Assembly (NCBI RefSeq): GCF_008807075.1
Contig: NZ_CP035632.1
Location: forward strand, 1,674,001-1,738,000
From: Synechococcus sp. RSCCF101
Lineage (GTDB): Bacteria > Cyanobacteriota > Cyanobacteriia > PCC-6307 > Cyanobiaceae
Length of the DNA: 64,000 nucleotides
Reading direction: 5' to 3'
Made by a program: the position numbers and the translations under genes. This document shows, one piece after another, positions 1 to 8,500 of the stretch. Position 1 is the first letter of the stretch. Every line of letters begins with the position of its first letter. Below the pieces are notes generated by a model that ran no database searches, had not been told where the DNA came from, and saw only the letters and a program-made list of their open reading frames with translations.

Positions 1-54
1 GAGGCAACCCCCTCCCAGTCAGAACGCCCGCCGCTGCACAACCCACAGCACCTG

Positions 55-195
55 CATCTGCGAGGCACAGATGACGCCCCACCGTCTTTTGCATGGTGGC
101 GTGCATGGAGCGCTGCTCCCGCCGCCACTTCATTTCTCCGCTCCCGGGACGCGATCAGCGCGTGACGTCAGCGCTGCCCGAGACCGGCAGCCGCC
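55..195 (+). promoter_or_regulatory. possible cobalamin (B12) riboswitch upstream of cbiM
   Basis: The leader of the cobalt-import operon carries pieces in the order expected of a cobalamin riboswitch: GCTGCTCCCGCCGCCACT near 112-129, CCGGGACGC near 144-152, and a 3' end GTGACGTCAG..GCCCGAGACCGGC near 162-187 that resembles the AGYCAGGAGACCTGCC closing element. B12 control of cobalt import is well known in bacteria. The upstream AGGGAA-type core is not clear, and no structure was computed. This is a likely but unproven call; a plain GC-rich leader is the alternative. Confidence 0.42.
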
Positions 196-240
196 GATGG
201 GGCTGCGCCAGGCCCCGTCCCATCTCCCCACCATCCAGCC

Positions 241-999
241 ATGAGACGGCACCGACGACTCACCGCACTGGGCGGCATGCTCGGCCTCGGCGCCGTGCTG
301 CTGCTGGGTGCCGCCCAGCCCGCCCGGGCGATGCACATCATGGAGGGCTTCCTGCCGGCGCCCTGGGCTGCCTTCTGGTGGCTGGTCTCCCTGCCCTTCT
401 TCGTCTGGGGGCTGCGCTCACTCAGCCGGATCACCCGGGAGCAGCCCGAACTGAAGCTGCTGCTGGCCCTGGCCGGGGCCTTCGCCTTCGTGCTCTCGGC
501 TCTGAAGCTTCCATCGCTGACGGGCAGCTGCTCCCATCCCACGGGTGCCGGCCTGGGCGCCGTGCTGTTCGGTCCGTCGGTGATGACCGTGCTCGGCAGC
601 CTGGTGCTGATCTTCCAGGCCCTGCTCCTGGCCCATGGCGGCCTGGTCACTCTGGGGGCCAACGTGTTCGCGATGGCGATCGTGGGCCCGTGGGTGGCCT
701 ACGGCGTCTACCGGCTGGTGGCCGCCGCGGGCCGGCAGAAACTGGCGGTGTTTCTGGCGGCCGCCGTCGGCGGCCTGGCCACCTACCTGGTCACGGCGGT
801 TCAGCTGGCCGTGGCCTTCCCTGCCGCCAGCGGCGGTGTGATGGTCTCCTTCGGCAAGTTCGCCGGCATCTTCTTCCTCACCCAGCTCCCCCTCTCGCTC
901 ACCGAGGGACTGCTCACGCTTCTGGTCTGGAACTGGCTCCAGGCCTACGCCACCGAGGAGCTGCAGACCCTGAAGCTGCTGCGCCCCGATCCGGCCTGA
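241..999 (+). CDS. cbiM: cobalt ECF transporter, substrate-binding membrane subunit CbiM
   Basis: This is the substrate-specificity (S) component of an energy-coupling-factor cobalt importer in the plasma membrane, 252 residues. Residues 1-30 look like a cleavable signal peptide ending ARA. The mature protein would then begin Met-His (MHIMEGFLP), and in the CbiM/NikM family that N-terminal Met-His reaches into the metal site. The GSCSHPTG segment near residue 100 and about six further hydrophobic segments fit the family. It is the first gene of a cbiMNQO operon that probably supplies cobalt for (pseudo)cobalamin synthesis. Nickel specificity cannot be fully excluded from sequence alone, but the CbiN partner favours cobalt. 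Confidence 0.93.
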   Translation: MRRHRRLTALGGMLGLGAVLLLGAAQPARAMHIMEGFLPAPWAAFWWLVSLPFFVWGLRSLSRITREQPELKLLLALAGAFAFVLSALKLPSLTGSCSHPTGAGLGAVLFGPSVMTVLGSLVLIFQALLLAHGGLVTLGANVFAMAIVGPWVAYGVYRLVAAAGRQKLAVFLAAAVGGLATYLVTAVQLAVAFPAASGGVMVSFGKFAGIFFLTQLPLSLTEGLLTLLVWNWLQAYATEELQTLKLLRPDPA

Positions 1000-1071
1000 T
1001 CCAGCCCGTCCACCCATCCCCACGGCGGATGGCATCACCCGTCTCCGCATCGCCCTCCCCTTCCTCAGGCC

Positions 1072-1398
1072 ATGACTCACTCCCTTGATCCCGCCCCGGC
1101 CCGGCACACCACCCCAAGACGGGATGGCAACTGGCTGATCCTGCTGGCCGTGGTCGCCCTGACGCTGCTGCCGCTGTTCATCGTCCACGGCGACTTCGAA
1201 GGCGCAGACGGAAAGGGTTCCGATGCGGTCACCGAGGTCCAGCCGGCCTACGAACCCTGGTTCAGCAGCCTGATGGAGCCCCCGAGCGGCGAGATCGAGA
1301 GCCTGCTGTTCGTGTCGCAGGCCGCCATCGGCGCCGGCGTGATCGGCTACTTGATCGGCCTCTACAAGGGACGGAGCAGCAGCGGGACGCCATCCTGA
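1072..1398 (+). CDS. cbiN: cobalt ECF transporter, small subunit CbiN
   Basis: A 108-residue protein with two membrane spans (about residues 22-40 and 80-97) joined by an extracytoplasmic loop holding EGADGKGSDA and PWFSSLMEPPSGEIESLLF, the pattern of CbiN. CbiN helps load metal into CbiM and, with it, defines the cobalt type of ECF importer. The gene lies 72 bases after cbiM and 41 bases before cbiQ, so co-transcription is expected. No unusual feature is seen. Confidence 0.92.
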   Translation: MTHSLDPAPARHTTPRRDGNWLILLAVVALTLLPLFIVHGDFEGADGKGSDAVTEVQPAYEPWFSSLMEPPSGEIESLLFVSQAAIGAGVIGYLIGLYKGRSSSGTPS

Positions 1399-1439
1399 CC
1401 GCCCATTGCTGAGCGGCCGGGCCCCAGGGCGACGGATTG

Positions 1440-2252
1440 ATGCTCCGCCGGATCGACATGCTGGCCAGCGGCAACGGGCTGCGGACCCTGCCGCCGGAGC
1501 ACAGGCTCGCCTTCGCCGCGGCCCTGTTCCTGCTGGGCTACGTGGCGCCGGTGGGCGTGCAGCTGCTGATGGTGGCCTGGATCCTGCGCTGGCTCACGGT
1601 GCACGCCCGCATCCAGCTGGACGTGTGCCTGCGTCTGCTGCTGCTGCCGCTGGGGTTCATCCTGCTCAGCCTGGTGGCGCTGATCGTGGGCATCAGCGGG
1701 GCGGCACCGGCGGGAGGGCTACCGGCGGATGCGCTGCAGCCGCTGGCGATCGGCCCGCTGCTGCTGTTCATCAGCCGGCAGGGTCTGGATCAGGCCGCTC
1801 TGGTGCTGCCCCGCGCCATGGCCCTCAGTTCCGCTCTGCTGCTGGTGCTGCTCACCGTGCCGATGGTGGAGATCACCCGTGTGCTGGGGCGCTGCGGCTG
1901 CCCGGAGCTGCTCACGGAGCTGATGGGGCTGATGCACCGCTTCGTCTTCGTGCTCGCGGACACCGCCGCCGTGATGATCACCGCCCAGCAGTCCCGCCTC
2001 GGCTACAGCAGCTGGCGGTCCTCCATGCGCAGCCTGAGTGTGCTGGTGGCCCAGCTGCTGCAGCGCAGCCTGCAGAGTTACCGGCAGCTGGTGCTGGGCC
2101 TCACGGCCCGCGGCTACACCGGCACGATCCGCCTCTGGCACCGCCGCCGCTACCGCCCCTCGCCGCGGCACCGCAACGAAGCCCTCGCCGGCCTCCTCCT
2201 CCTCGGCCTGCTCACGGCCCTCCACCACCTCGGGCCCGCCGCCACGCCGTGA
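1440..2252 (+). CDS. cbiQ: ECF transporter transmembrane (T) subunit CbiQ
   Basis: This membrane protein couples the ATPase to CbiM. It is about 270 residues with several hydrophobic helices between residues 20 and 130 and again near the C-terminus. A coupling-helix motif of the A-R-G type is visible in GLTARGYTG, the site where T components contact the ATPase. The ATG at 1440 is preferred; an in-frame TTG directly before it (1437) would add one residue. The stop codon overlaps the cbiO start by one base (TGATG), which implies translational coupling. Confidence 0.9.
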   Translation: MLRRIDMLASGNGLRTLPPEHRLAFAAALFLLGYVAPVGVQLLMVAWILRWLTVHARIQLDVCLRLLLLPLGFILLSLVALIVGISGAAPAGGLPADALQPLAIGPLLLFISRQGLDQAALVLPRAMALSSALLLVLLTVPMVEITRVLGRCGCPELLTELMGLMHRFVFVLADTAAVMITAQQSRLGYSSWRSSMRSLSVLVAQLLQRSLQSYRQLVLGLTARGYTGTIRLWHRRRYRPSPRHRNEALAGLLLLGLLTALHHLGPAATP

Positions 2253-2968
2253 TGCTGCGATTCGACGCCGTGAGCTACACCTACCCCGCCGCGGCCACGC
2301 CCTCACTGGTGGCCCTCTCGGCGGAGATCCGGGCCGGCCTGCGCTACGCCCTGATCGGTCAGAACGGCTGCGGCAAGACCACCTTCTTCCGCCTGGCCAA
2401 TGGCCTCTACCGCCCCTCGGCCGGAACGATCCACTGGCAGGGCAGCCCGCTGCGCTACGAGCGGGCCGCCCTGAGGCGGCTGCGCCAGCAGGTGGGGCTG
2501 GTGTTCCAGAACCCGGAGGAGCAGCTGGTCGCCGCCACCGTTGAGGAGGATCTCTCCTACGGGCTCTGCAACCTCGGCTGCCCCGACGCCGAGATCGCCG
2601 ACCGGGTTCAGCAGACCCTGGTCAGCTTCGAGCTGGAGGATCTGGCCGACCGTCCGGTGCACGCCCTGAGCCTGGGGCAGAAGAAACGGCTGGCCATCGC
2701 CGATGTGATGATCCTGCGTCCCAGCCTGCTGCTGCTGGACGAGCCCACGGCCTATCTCGATCCCGGCCAGGTGCGGAACCTGCAGAGGCTGCTCGAGGCC
2801 ATCCACGCCGCCGGTACCACGGTGGTGATGGCGACCCACGATCTCTCCTTCGCGCAACGGAACGCCGACCGGGTGCTGGTGATGCACCGGGGCAGGGTGA
2901 TCACCGATGCATCGCCGGAGCGGGTGTTCAGCGATCCCGATGCGCTCGTGGCGATCGGCCTGGGCTGA
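2252..2968 (+). CDS. cbiO: ECF transporter ATP-binding subunit CbiO
   Basis: A cytoplasmic ABC ATPase of 238 residues that powers the cobalt importer. It shows Walker A GQNGCGKTT near residue 36, a Q-loop (VFQNPEEQL), the ABC signature LSLGQKKR, Walker B LLLLDEPTAYLD and the switch histidine in MATHDLS. The ATG overlaps the cbiQ stop by one base. Only one ATPase gene is present, so the coupling module would use a homodimer, as in other CbiMNQO systems. It ends 12 bases from the convergent permease gene, and no strong terminator was seen between them. Confidence 0.93.
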   Translation: MLRFDAVSYTYPAAATPSLVALSAEIRAGLRYALIGQNGCGKTTFFRLANGLYRPSAGTIHWQGSPLRYERAALRRLRQQVGLVFQNPEEQLVAATVEEDLSYGLCNLGCPDAEIADRVQQTLVSFELEDLADRPVHALSLGQKKRLAIADVMILRPSLLLLDEPTAYLDPGQVRNLQRLLEAIHAAGTTVVMATHDLSFAQRNADRVLVMHRGRVITDASPERVFSDPDALVAIGLG

Positions 2969-2980
2969 CCCCGGCCCGGT

Positions 2981-4050
2981 TCAGTGGCGGTGCCGGTGGT
3001 GGGCGTCGCTCACGTGGGGGTGGACGTGCTTCAGGGGTTCGTGCTCGTGCTCGTGGGCATGCACGAAGGGGCGGCTGAGGTCGATCCCCTCCAGCTGCGC
3101 TTCGCTGTGGCGATGGCGGTGGTGCAGCTCGCCGCCGCCGGGGTCGTGGCGATGGCGATGGTCGTGGCGCTGCGCCGCATGCCGGTGGCGGTGGCTGTGC
3201 TGTTCGCCAAGCAGCAGCACCAGTCCGGCCGCCATCAGGGGCGCCGCCAGCAGCAGGGCCGGTGTGACGGCCTCCCGCAGCACCCCCACGGCGAACAGGG
3301 CACCCACGAAGGGGGCGGTGGAGAAGACCACCGCCTCGCGCGCGGCACCGATGGCCCGCAGGGCCAGCAGATCAAGCCAGATGGAGATGCCGTAGCCGAG
3401 GGCACCGATCAGCAGCAGCGCCGCGGTGGTTCCCACTGGCGGAACGCTGTGCCCCATGGCGCGGGCCAGCAGCAGCATCGGCAGCGCGGCACCCACCGTC
3501 TTGAGGGTGGCGATCTGCACAGGATTGCGCAGACTCAGGCGCTGGCTGATGGTGTTATCCGCCCCCAGGCCAGGGTGGCGACGGCGATCAGGAGAGTTCC
3601 CTGCAGAGTGACGCCCTCCAGCGAGCCCTCCGAGAGCACCAGTGCACCGGCCAGGGTGAGCCCCGCCGCGGCCAGACCGCGCCCGGACAGGTGTTCCCGG
3701 CCCACCAGCACGGCGATGGCCATGGTGAACACCCCTTCAAGGTTCAGCAGCAGGGACGCCGACGCGCCCGACAGGCGGGCCAGACCCATCACCAGAGCGA
3801 TCGGCCCCACGATTCCCCCGAGCACCGTCAGGGCCACCAGGGCCGGCAGATCGGCCCGGAGCACGGGGGTCTCCCGGTCGGACGCCCCGCGCACGGCGCG
3901 CACCAGCAGCAGGGCCAGGGCGGCGCCGCCGTAGAGCAGGCCGGCGGCCACCAGGGGCGATCCATCCCCCACCAGCGCGCCGATTAGGGGAGCGCTGCAG
4001 CCGAAGAGCACAGCCGCCAGAAGGCCGGCGATCAGGCCCTGCCGCCTCAT
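2981..4050 (-). pseudogene. DMT/EamA-family permease with His-rich tail, interrupted by one frameshift
   Basis: Two reading frames together encode a 10-helix drug/metabolite-type permease of about 356 residues, with EamA repeats around residues 5-135 and 150-280. The frame breaks in a run of five C (plus strand 3562-3566). One more base there restores LAWGADNTISQRLSLRNP and joins both halves. The last 70 or so residues are extremely rich in histidine (HRHRH, HAHEHEHEPLKHVHPH, HHRHRH), a likely metal-binding tail. The gene converges on cbiO, so a role in metal handling is plausible, but the substrate is unknown. The start ATG at 4050 gives MRRQGLIAGLL followed by the first helix. The break looks like a homopolymer read error, but a true pseudogene is possible. 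Confidence 0.8.
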
Positions 4051-4119
4051 CGGAACTGCGCCGGCAGAGCGTTGTGCATGGCTCCGATCACCTCGGCAGG
4101 AGCCAGTGGTGCTGAGCAA

Positions 4120-4193
4120 TCGGGATGACAGGATTCGAACCTGCGGCCCCTTCGTCCCGAACGAAGTGCGCTACCAAGCTGCGCTACATCCCG
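4120..4193 (-). tRNA. tRNA-Pro (anticodon CGG)
   Basis: On the minus strand a full cloverleaf is readable: acceptor CGGGATG/CATCCCG, D arm GCGC..GCGC, anticodon stem CTTCG/CGAAG around loop TTCGGGA (anticodon CGG, reading CCG), and T arm with GGTTCGAATCC. The discriminator is A and CCA is not encoded. A TAAGCT box on the minus strand (plus 4202-4207) lies at a suitable distance for its promoter. Confidence 0.95.
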
Positions 4194-4256
4194 TTGAGGT
4201 GAGCTTAGGGGATCAGCCCCTCCGGCCCGTCAGGGCACCCTTCCTATGCTCGCACC

Positions 4257-5168
4257 ATGGCAGGTGATTCTTCCGCAACGGCCCTTCAGCCCTCCCCGGC
4301 CCTCAAGCCGGAGTGGCTGCGGGTCAAGGCACCGCAGCGTGAGCGCATCGGCGCCGTGGCCGACCTGCTGGTGGACCTCAAGCTGAACACGGTCTGCCAG
4401 GAGGCCAGCTGCCCGAACATCGGCGAGTGCTTCGCCGGCGGCACCGCCACCTTTCTGATCATGGGTCCGGGCTGCACCCGGGCCTGCCCCTACTGCGACA
4501 TCGCCTTCGACCGCAGCGATCGCGGCCTCGATCCGAGTGAACCGGAGCGGCTGGCCGAAGCGGTGGCGCGGCTGGGGCTGCGGCATGTGGTGATCACCTC
4601 GGTGAATCGCGACGACCTCCCCGACGGCGGGGCCAGTCAGTTCGTGGCCTGCGTGGAGCGCCTGCGCGAGCGCTCTCCCGCCACGACCGTCGAACTGCTG
4701 ATCCCCGATCTCTGCGGCGACTGGCAGGCGCTGGAGGCCCTGATGGCCTGCAGCCCCGATGTGCTGAATCACAACATCGAAACCGTGCCGCGCCTCTACC
4801 CGCGCGCACGGCCCCAGGCGATCTACGAGCGCTCGCTGGAGCTGCTCCGGCGTGTGCGCGAGGGCTGGCCGAAGGTGTTCAGCAAGTCGGGCCTGATGGT
4901 GGGGCTCGGCGAAACCGACGAGGAAGTGGTGGCCGTGCTGCGGGACCTGCGGGCCCATGCGGTCGACATCGTCACCATCGGTCAGTACCTCTCACCCGGC
5001 CCGAAGCACCTGGCGGTGGATCGCTTCGTCACGCCCGATCAGTTCGACCGGTTCCGGCGCCTCGGCGAAGAGGAGCTGGGCTTTCTCCAGGTGGTGAGCT
5101 CGCCGCTCACGCGCAGCAGTTACCACGCCGGCGAGGTGCAGCAGCTGATGCGGCGCTTCCCGCGCTGA
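4257..5168 (+). CDS. lipA: lipoyl synthase
   Basis: A radical SAM enzyme of 303 residues that inserts two sulfur atoms into octanoyl groups on lipoyl domains and the glycine cleavage H protein. The auxiliary cluster motif C-x4-C-x5-C is seen in [12 protein letters not shown], the radical SAM motif CxxxCxxC in CTRACPYC, and the conserved C-terminal serine in [15 protein letters not shown] box at 4245-4250 lies only 7 bases before the ATG, so the mRNA may have almost no leader. It stands alone between tRNA-Pro and the convergent YciI-like gene. Confidence 0.95.
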   Translation: MAGDSSATALQPSPALKPEWLRVKAPQRERIGAVADLLVDLKLNTVCQEASCPNIGECFAGGTATFLIMGPGCTRACPYCDIAFDRSDRGLDPSEPERLAEAVARLGLRHVVITSVNRDDLPDGGASQFVACVERLRERSPATTVELLIPDLCGDWQALEALMACSPDVLNHNIETVPRLYPRARPQAIYERSLELLRRVREGWPKVFSKSGLMVGLGETDEEVVAVLRDLRAHAVDIVTIGQYLSPGPKHLAVDRFVTPDQFDRFRRLGEEELGFLQVVSSPLTRSSYHAGEVQQLMRRFPR

Positions 5169-5188
5169 CTCGGACCCCCCTTCGGTCT

Positions 5189-5509
5189 TCAGGCTGAGCC
5201 GCCCTCCGCGGCCGGGGCGGTGGCCAGATCCCCCACGGCGGAGCGCCACTGGTGCAGCTGCCAGTCCACCAGGCCGCTGCGCACCATCGGGTCGGCCGCC
5301 ACCAGGACAGCGGCCGCCTCGGCATCGGGGGCCTCGAAGAGCATCAGGCCGCCACCGCCGGGGCGACCCTCCTCATCCACCAGGTAGCCGCTGCTGATGC
5401 GATGGCCGGAGGCCTGCAGCTGCCGCACCCAGGCCCGGTGGTCGCGCAGCGGCTCCTCGAGCGCGGGCCGCGGGGCCAGGAAGGTCTCCTGCTTGACGAA
5501 CCAGACCAC
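5189..5509 (-). CDS. YciI-like protein
   Basis: A small protein of 106 residues with the ferredoxin-like YciI fold pattern: MVWFVKQETF at the start, an invariant-type DHRAWVRQL helix with histidine, and the SGYLVDEEGRPGGGGLMLFEA strand pair. Family members are small cytoplasmic enzymes or binding proteins whose reactions are mostly unknown. It begins 18 bases after glsF on the same strand and is probably its operon partner. There is no direct evidence for a role in nitrogen assimilation. Confidence 0.8.
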   Translation of the reverse strand: MVWFVKQETFLAPRPALEEPLRDHRAWVRQLQASGHRISSGYLVDEEGRPGGGGLMLFEAPDAEAAAVLVAADPMVRSGLVDWQLHQWRSAVGDLATAPAAEGGSA

Positions 5510-5527
5510 CGCCTGATGCCCCGAGGG

Positions 5528-8500
5528 TCAGGCGGCCACCTGTTCCCGGGCGGCCAGGCCGGCGGCCTCGCGCTCGGATGGGGGCACCACAACCCGAAAC
5601 AGGGCGCGCCAGCGGGGCCAGTCCGCCAGGATCGCGGCTGCCCTGGGGCTACCGGTGGCGGTGAGGTGCGCCTCCAGCAGCGGCCGGAGCAGCGCCTCCT
5701 GCTCGGGGGTGCTGCAGGGGTGCAGGCTCACGATCTCCCGGTTCAGGCGCTGCTCCAGGCGACCGTCCTCATCGAGGATGAAGGCCAGGCCACCGGTCAT
5801 GCCCGCGGCCACGTTGCGGCCGGTGGCACCGAGCACGGCGATCAGGCCGCCGGTCATGTACTCGCAGCAATGGTCACCGGCTCCCTCGATCACGGCCCGG
5901 GCACCGCTGTTGCGCACGCCGAAGCGTTCGCCGGCCCGGCCCAGGGCGAAGAGCTCGCCGCCTGTGGCGCCATAGAGGCAGGTGTTGCCGAGGATCACCT
6001 GGTTGCAGGGGTCCTGCACGCCGGCGGGCGGAACCACCACCAGGCGACCGCCGTTCTGGCCCTTCCCCACGTAGTCGTTGGCCTCGCCCTCCAGCCGCAG
6101 GTTCAGCCCCTGCAGGGCGAAGGCACCGAAGCTCTGACCGGCCGCCCCGCGGAAGGTGAGGTCGATCTGGCCGCGGAAGCCGCGGTTGCCGTGCCGCGCG
6201 GCCAGTTCCCCGGCCAGACGGGCGCCGACGCTGCGGTCGGTGTTGACGATGCCCAGGCTGCGCTGCACCTGGCCATGGGACTCCATCGCCCGCATGAGTT
6301 CGGGGTCGGCCAGCAGCTGGTCCTCCAGGATCGGCCCGTTGCTGTGGGCTCCGGCCTCGTGCTGCAGCCAGCCCCGGTCACCGGGATCGAGGGTGGGACC
6401 GAGCAGGGAGGAGAGATCGAGGCGGCTCGTCTTGGCCAGGGCCACGGGACGGGACCGCAGCAGCTCGGTGCGGCCGATCAGGTCCTCGAGCCGGGCGACA
6501 CCGAGCACGCTCAGCAGCTGGCGCACCTCCTCGGCCACGTACTCGAAGAAGGCCACCACGTGCTCGGGCAGCCCCGTGAAGCGACGCCGCAGGGCCTCCT
6601 GCTGGGTGGCCACCCCCACAGGGCAGCGGTTGGTGTGGCAGACGCGGGCCATGATGCAGCCCTCGGCGATCATCGCGACCGAGCCGAAGCCGAACTCCTC
6701 GGCCCCGAGCAGCGCCGCGATCACCACGTCCCAGCCGGTCTTCAGGCCACCATCCGCGCGCAGCAGCACCCGGTCGCGCAGACCGTTCTGCAGCAGGCTC
6801 CGGTGCACCTCCGTCAGTCCCAGCTCCCAGGGGCTGCCCGCATGCTTGATCGAGCTCAGGGGCGAGGCTCCGGTGCCGCCGTCGTGGCCGGAAATCTGGA
6901 TCACATCCGCATTGGCCTTGGCCACACCGGCGGCGATGGTGCCGATGCCGATCTCCGAGACGAGCTTCACCGACACCTTCGCCGCCGGATGCACCTGATG
7001 CAGATCGTGGATCAGCTGAGCCAGGTCCTCGATCGAATAGATGTCGTGGTGCGGCGGCGGTGAAATCAGCGCCACCCCCGGCTTGCTGTTGCGCAGCCAG
7101 GCGATGTACGGGTCCACCTTGGGTCCGGGCAGCTGGCCGCCCTCACCGGGCTTGGCCCCCTGGGCCACCTTGATCTCCAGCTGGCGGCCGCTGCGCAGGT
7201 ACTCGGGCGTCACGCCGAAGCGGCCGGAGGCCACCTGCTTGATGGCCGAGCAGGCGGTGTCGCCGTTGCGCAGGCCGGAGATGGTGGGCAGGGTGGCGGA
7301 GCGTCCGCTCTCGTCCACATCCTGCAGCGGGTGAAAGCGGGCCGGATCCTCGCCGCCTTCACCGCTGTTGCTCTTGCCGCCGATGCGGTTCATGGCCACC
7401 GCCAGCACCTCATGCGCCTCGCGTGAGAGGGCCCCCAGGCTCATGCCGCCGGTGCAGAAGCGGCTGCAGATGCTCTCGGCGCTCTCCACCTGATCGAGGG
7501 GAAGCGGCGTGGCCGCCGGGGTGAGATCGAGCAGGTCCCGCAGGGCGGTGGCCGGCCGGTTTTCCAGCAGGGTGCGGTAGGTGGCGAAGTGGTCGTAGCC
7601 CGGCCCGGCGGCGACGGCCGCATGCAGGGCCTTGGCCATCTCCGGGCTGTTGAGGTGGTACTCGCCTCCCGTGCGGTACTGCACGAAGCCCATGAACTCC
7701 AGCTTGCTGCGGTTGAGTTCGGGGAAGGCCTTGGCGTGGAAGGCCAGGGTCTCGCTGGCCAGATCCTCCAGCGACAGTCCCGCCACTCGGCTGGTGGTGC
7801 CGGCGAAGGCCAGCTCGATCAGGTCGGCTCCGATGCCGATCGCCTCGAAGATCTGGGCGCTGTGGTAGCTCGCCAGCAGGGAGATCCCGATCTTGGAGAG
7901 GATCTTGCGCAGACCCGCCTCCAGCGCCTTGCGCACGTTGGCCTGGGCATCCGCCGGGGACAGGGCGGGCAGCTTGCCGCGCTCGATCAGCTTGCGGGTC
8001 TTGGGATGCTGCAGCCAGTGGCGTGTGGTCTCCCAGGTGAGCCAGGGACAGACCGCACTGGCCCCGAAGCCGATCAGGCAGGCCAGATGGTGGGTGCTCC
8101 AGCACTGGGCCGTGTCGGCCACGATCGAGCAGCGCAACCGCAGACCGCGGCGCAGCAGGTGCTGATGCACAGCACCCACCGCCAGCAGGGGCGGCAGGTA
8201 GGTGGTGGCGGCGCCGATGCCGGAGGCACAGCGGTCCGAGAGCACCAGGATCGCGGCACCCTCCGCCACGGCGGAACTGGCCGCCTCGCAGAGCCGCTCG
8301 AGCGCACCGGCGAACCCGGAGGGACCGTCGGCCACCGGCACCAGGGTCGAGAGGGTGCGGGTCGGCAGACCGCAGCGATGCAGGCCGTCGAGCTCCGCCT
8401 CGTTGAGCACGGGCGTGGCGAGATGCAGCACGGCGGCGGCTTCCGGCACGGGACACAGGGCCGAGCCGCGGGGGCCGAGGTGCATGTCCAGGCTCATCAC

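Noticed and set aside
2981-3240. Histidine-rich DNA as a tandem repeat or CRISPR-like array
   Set aside because: The repeats are irregular and keep an open frame that continues the permease; they are a coding feature.
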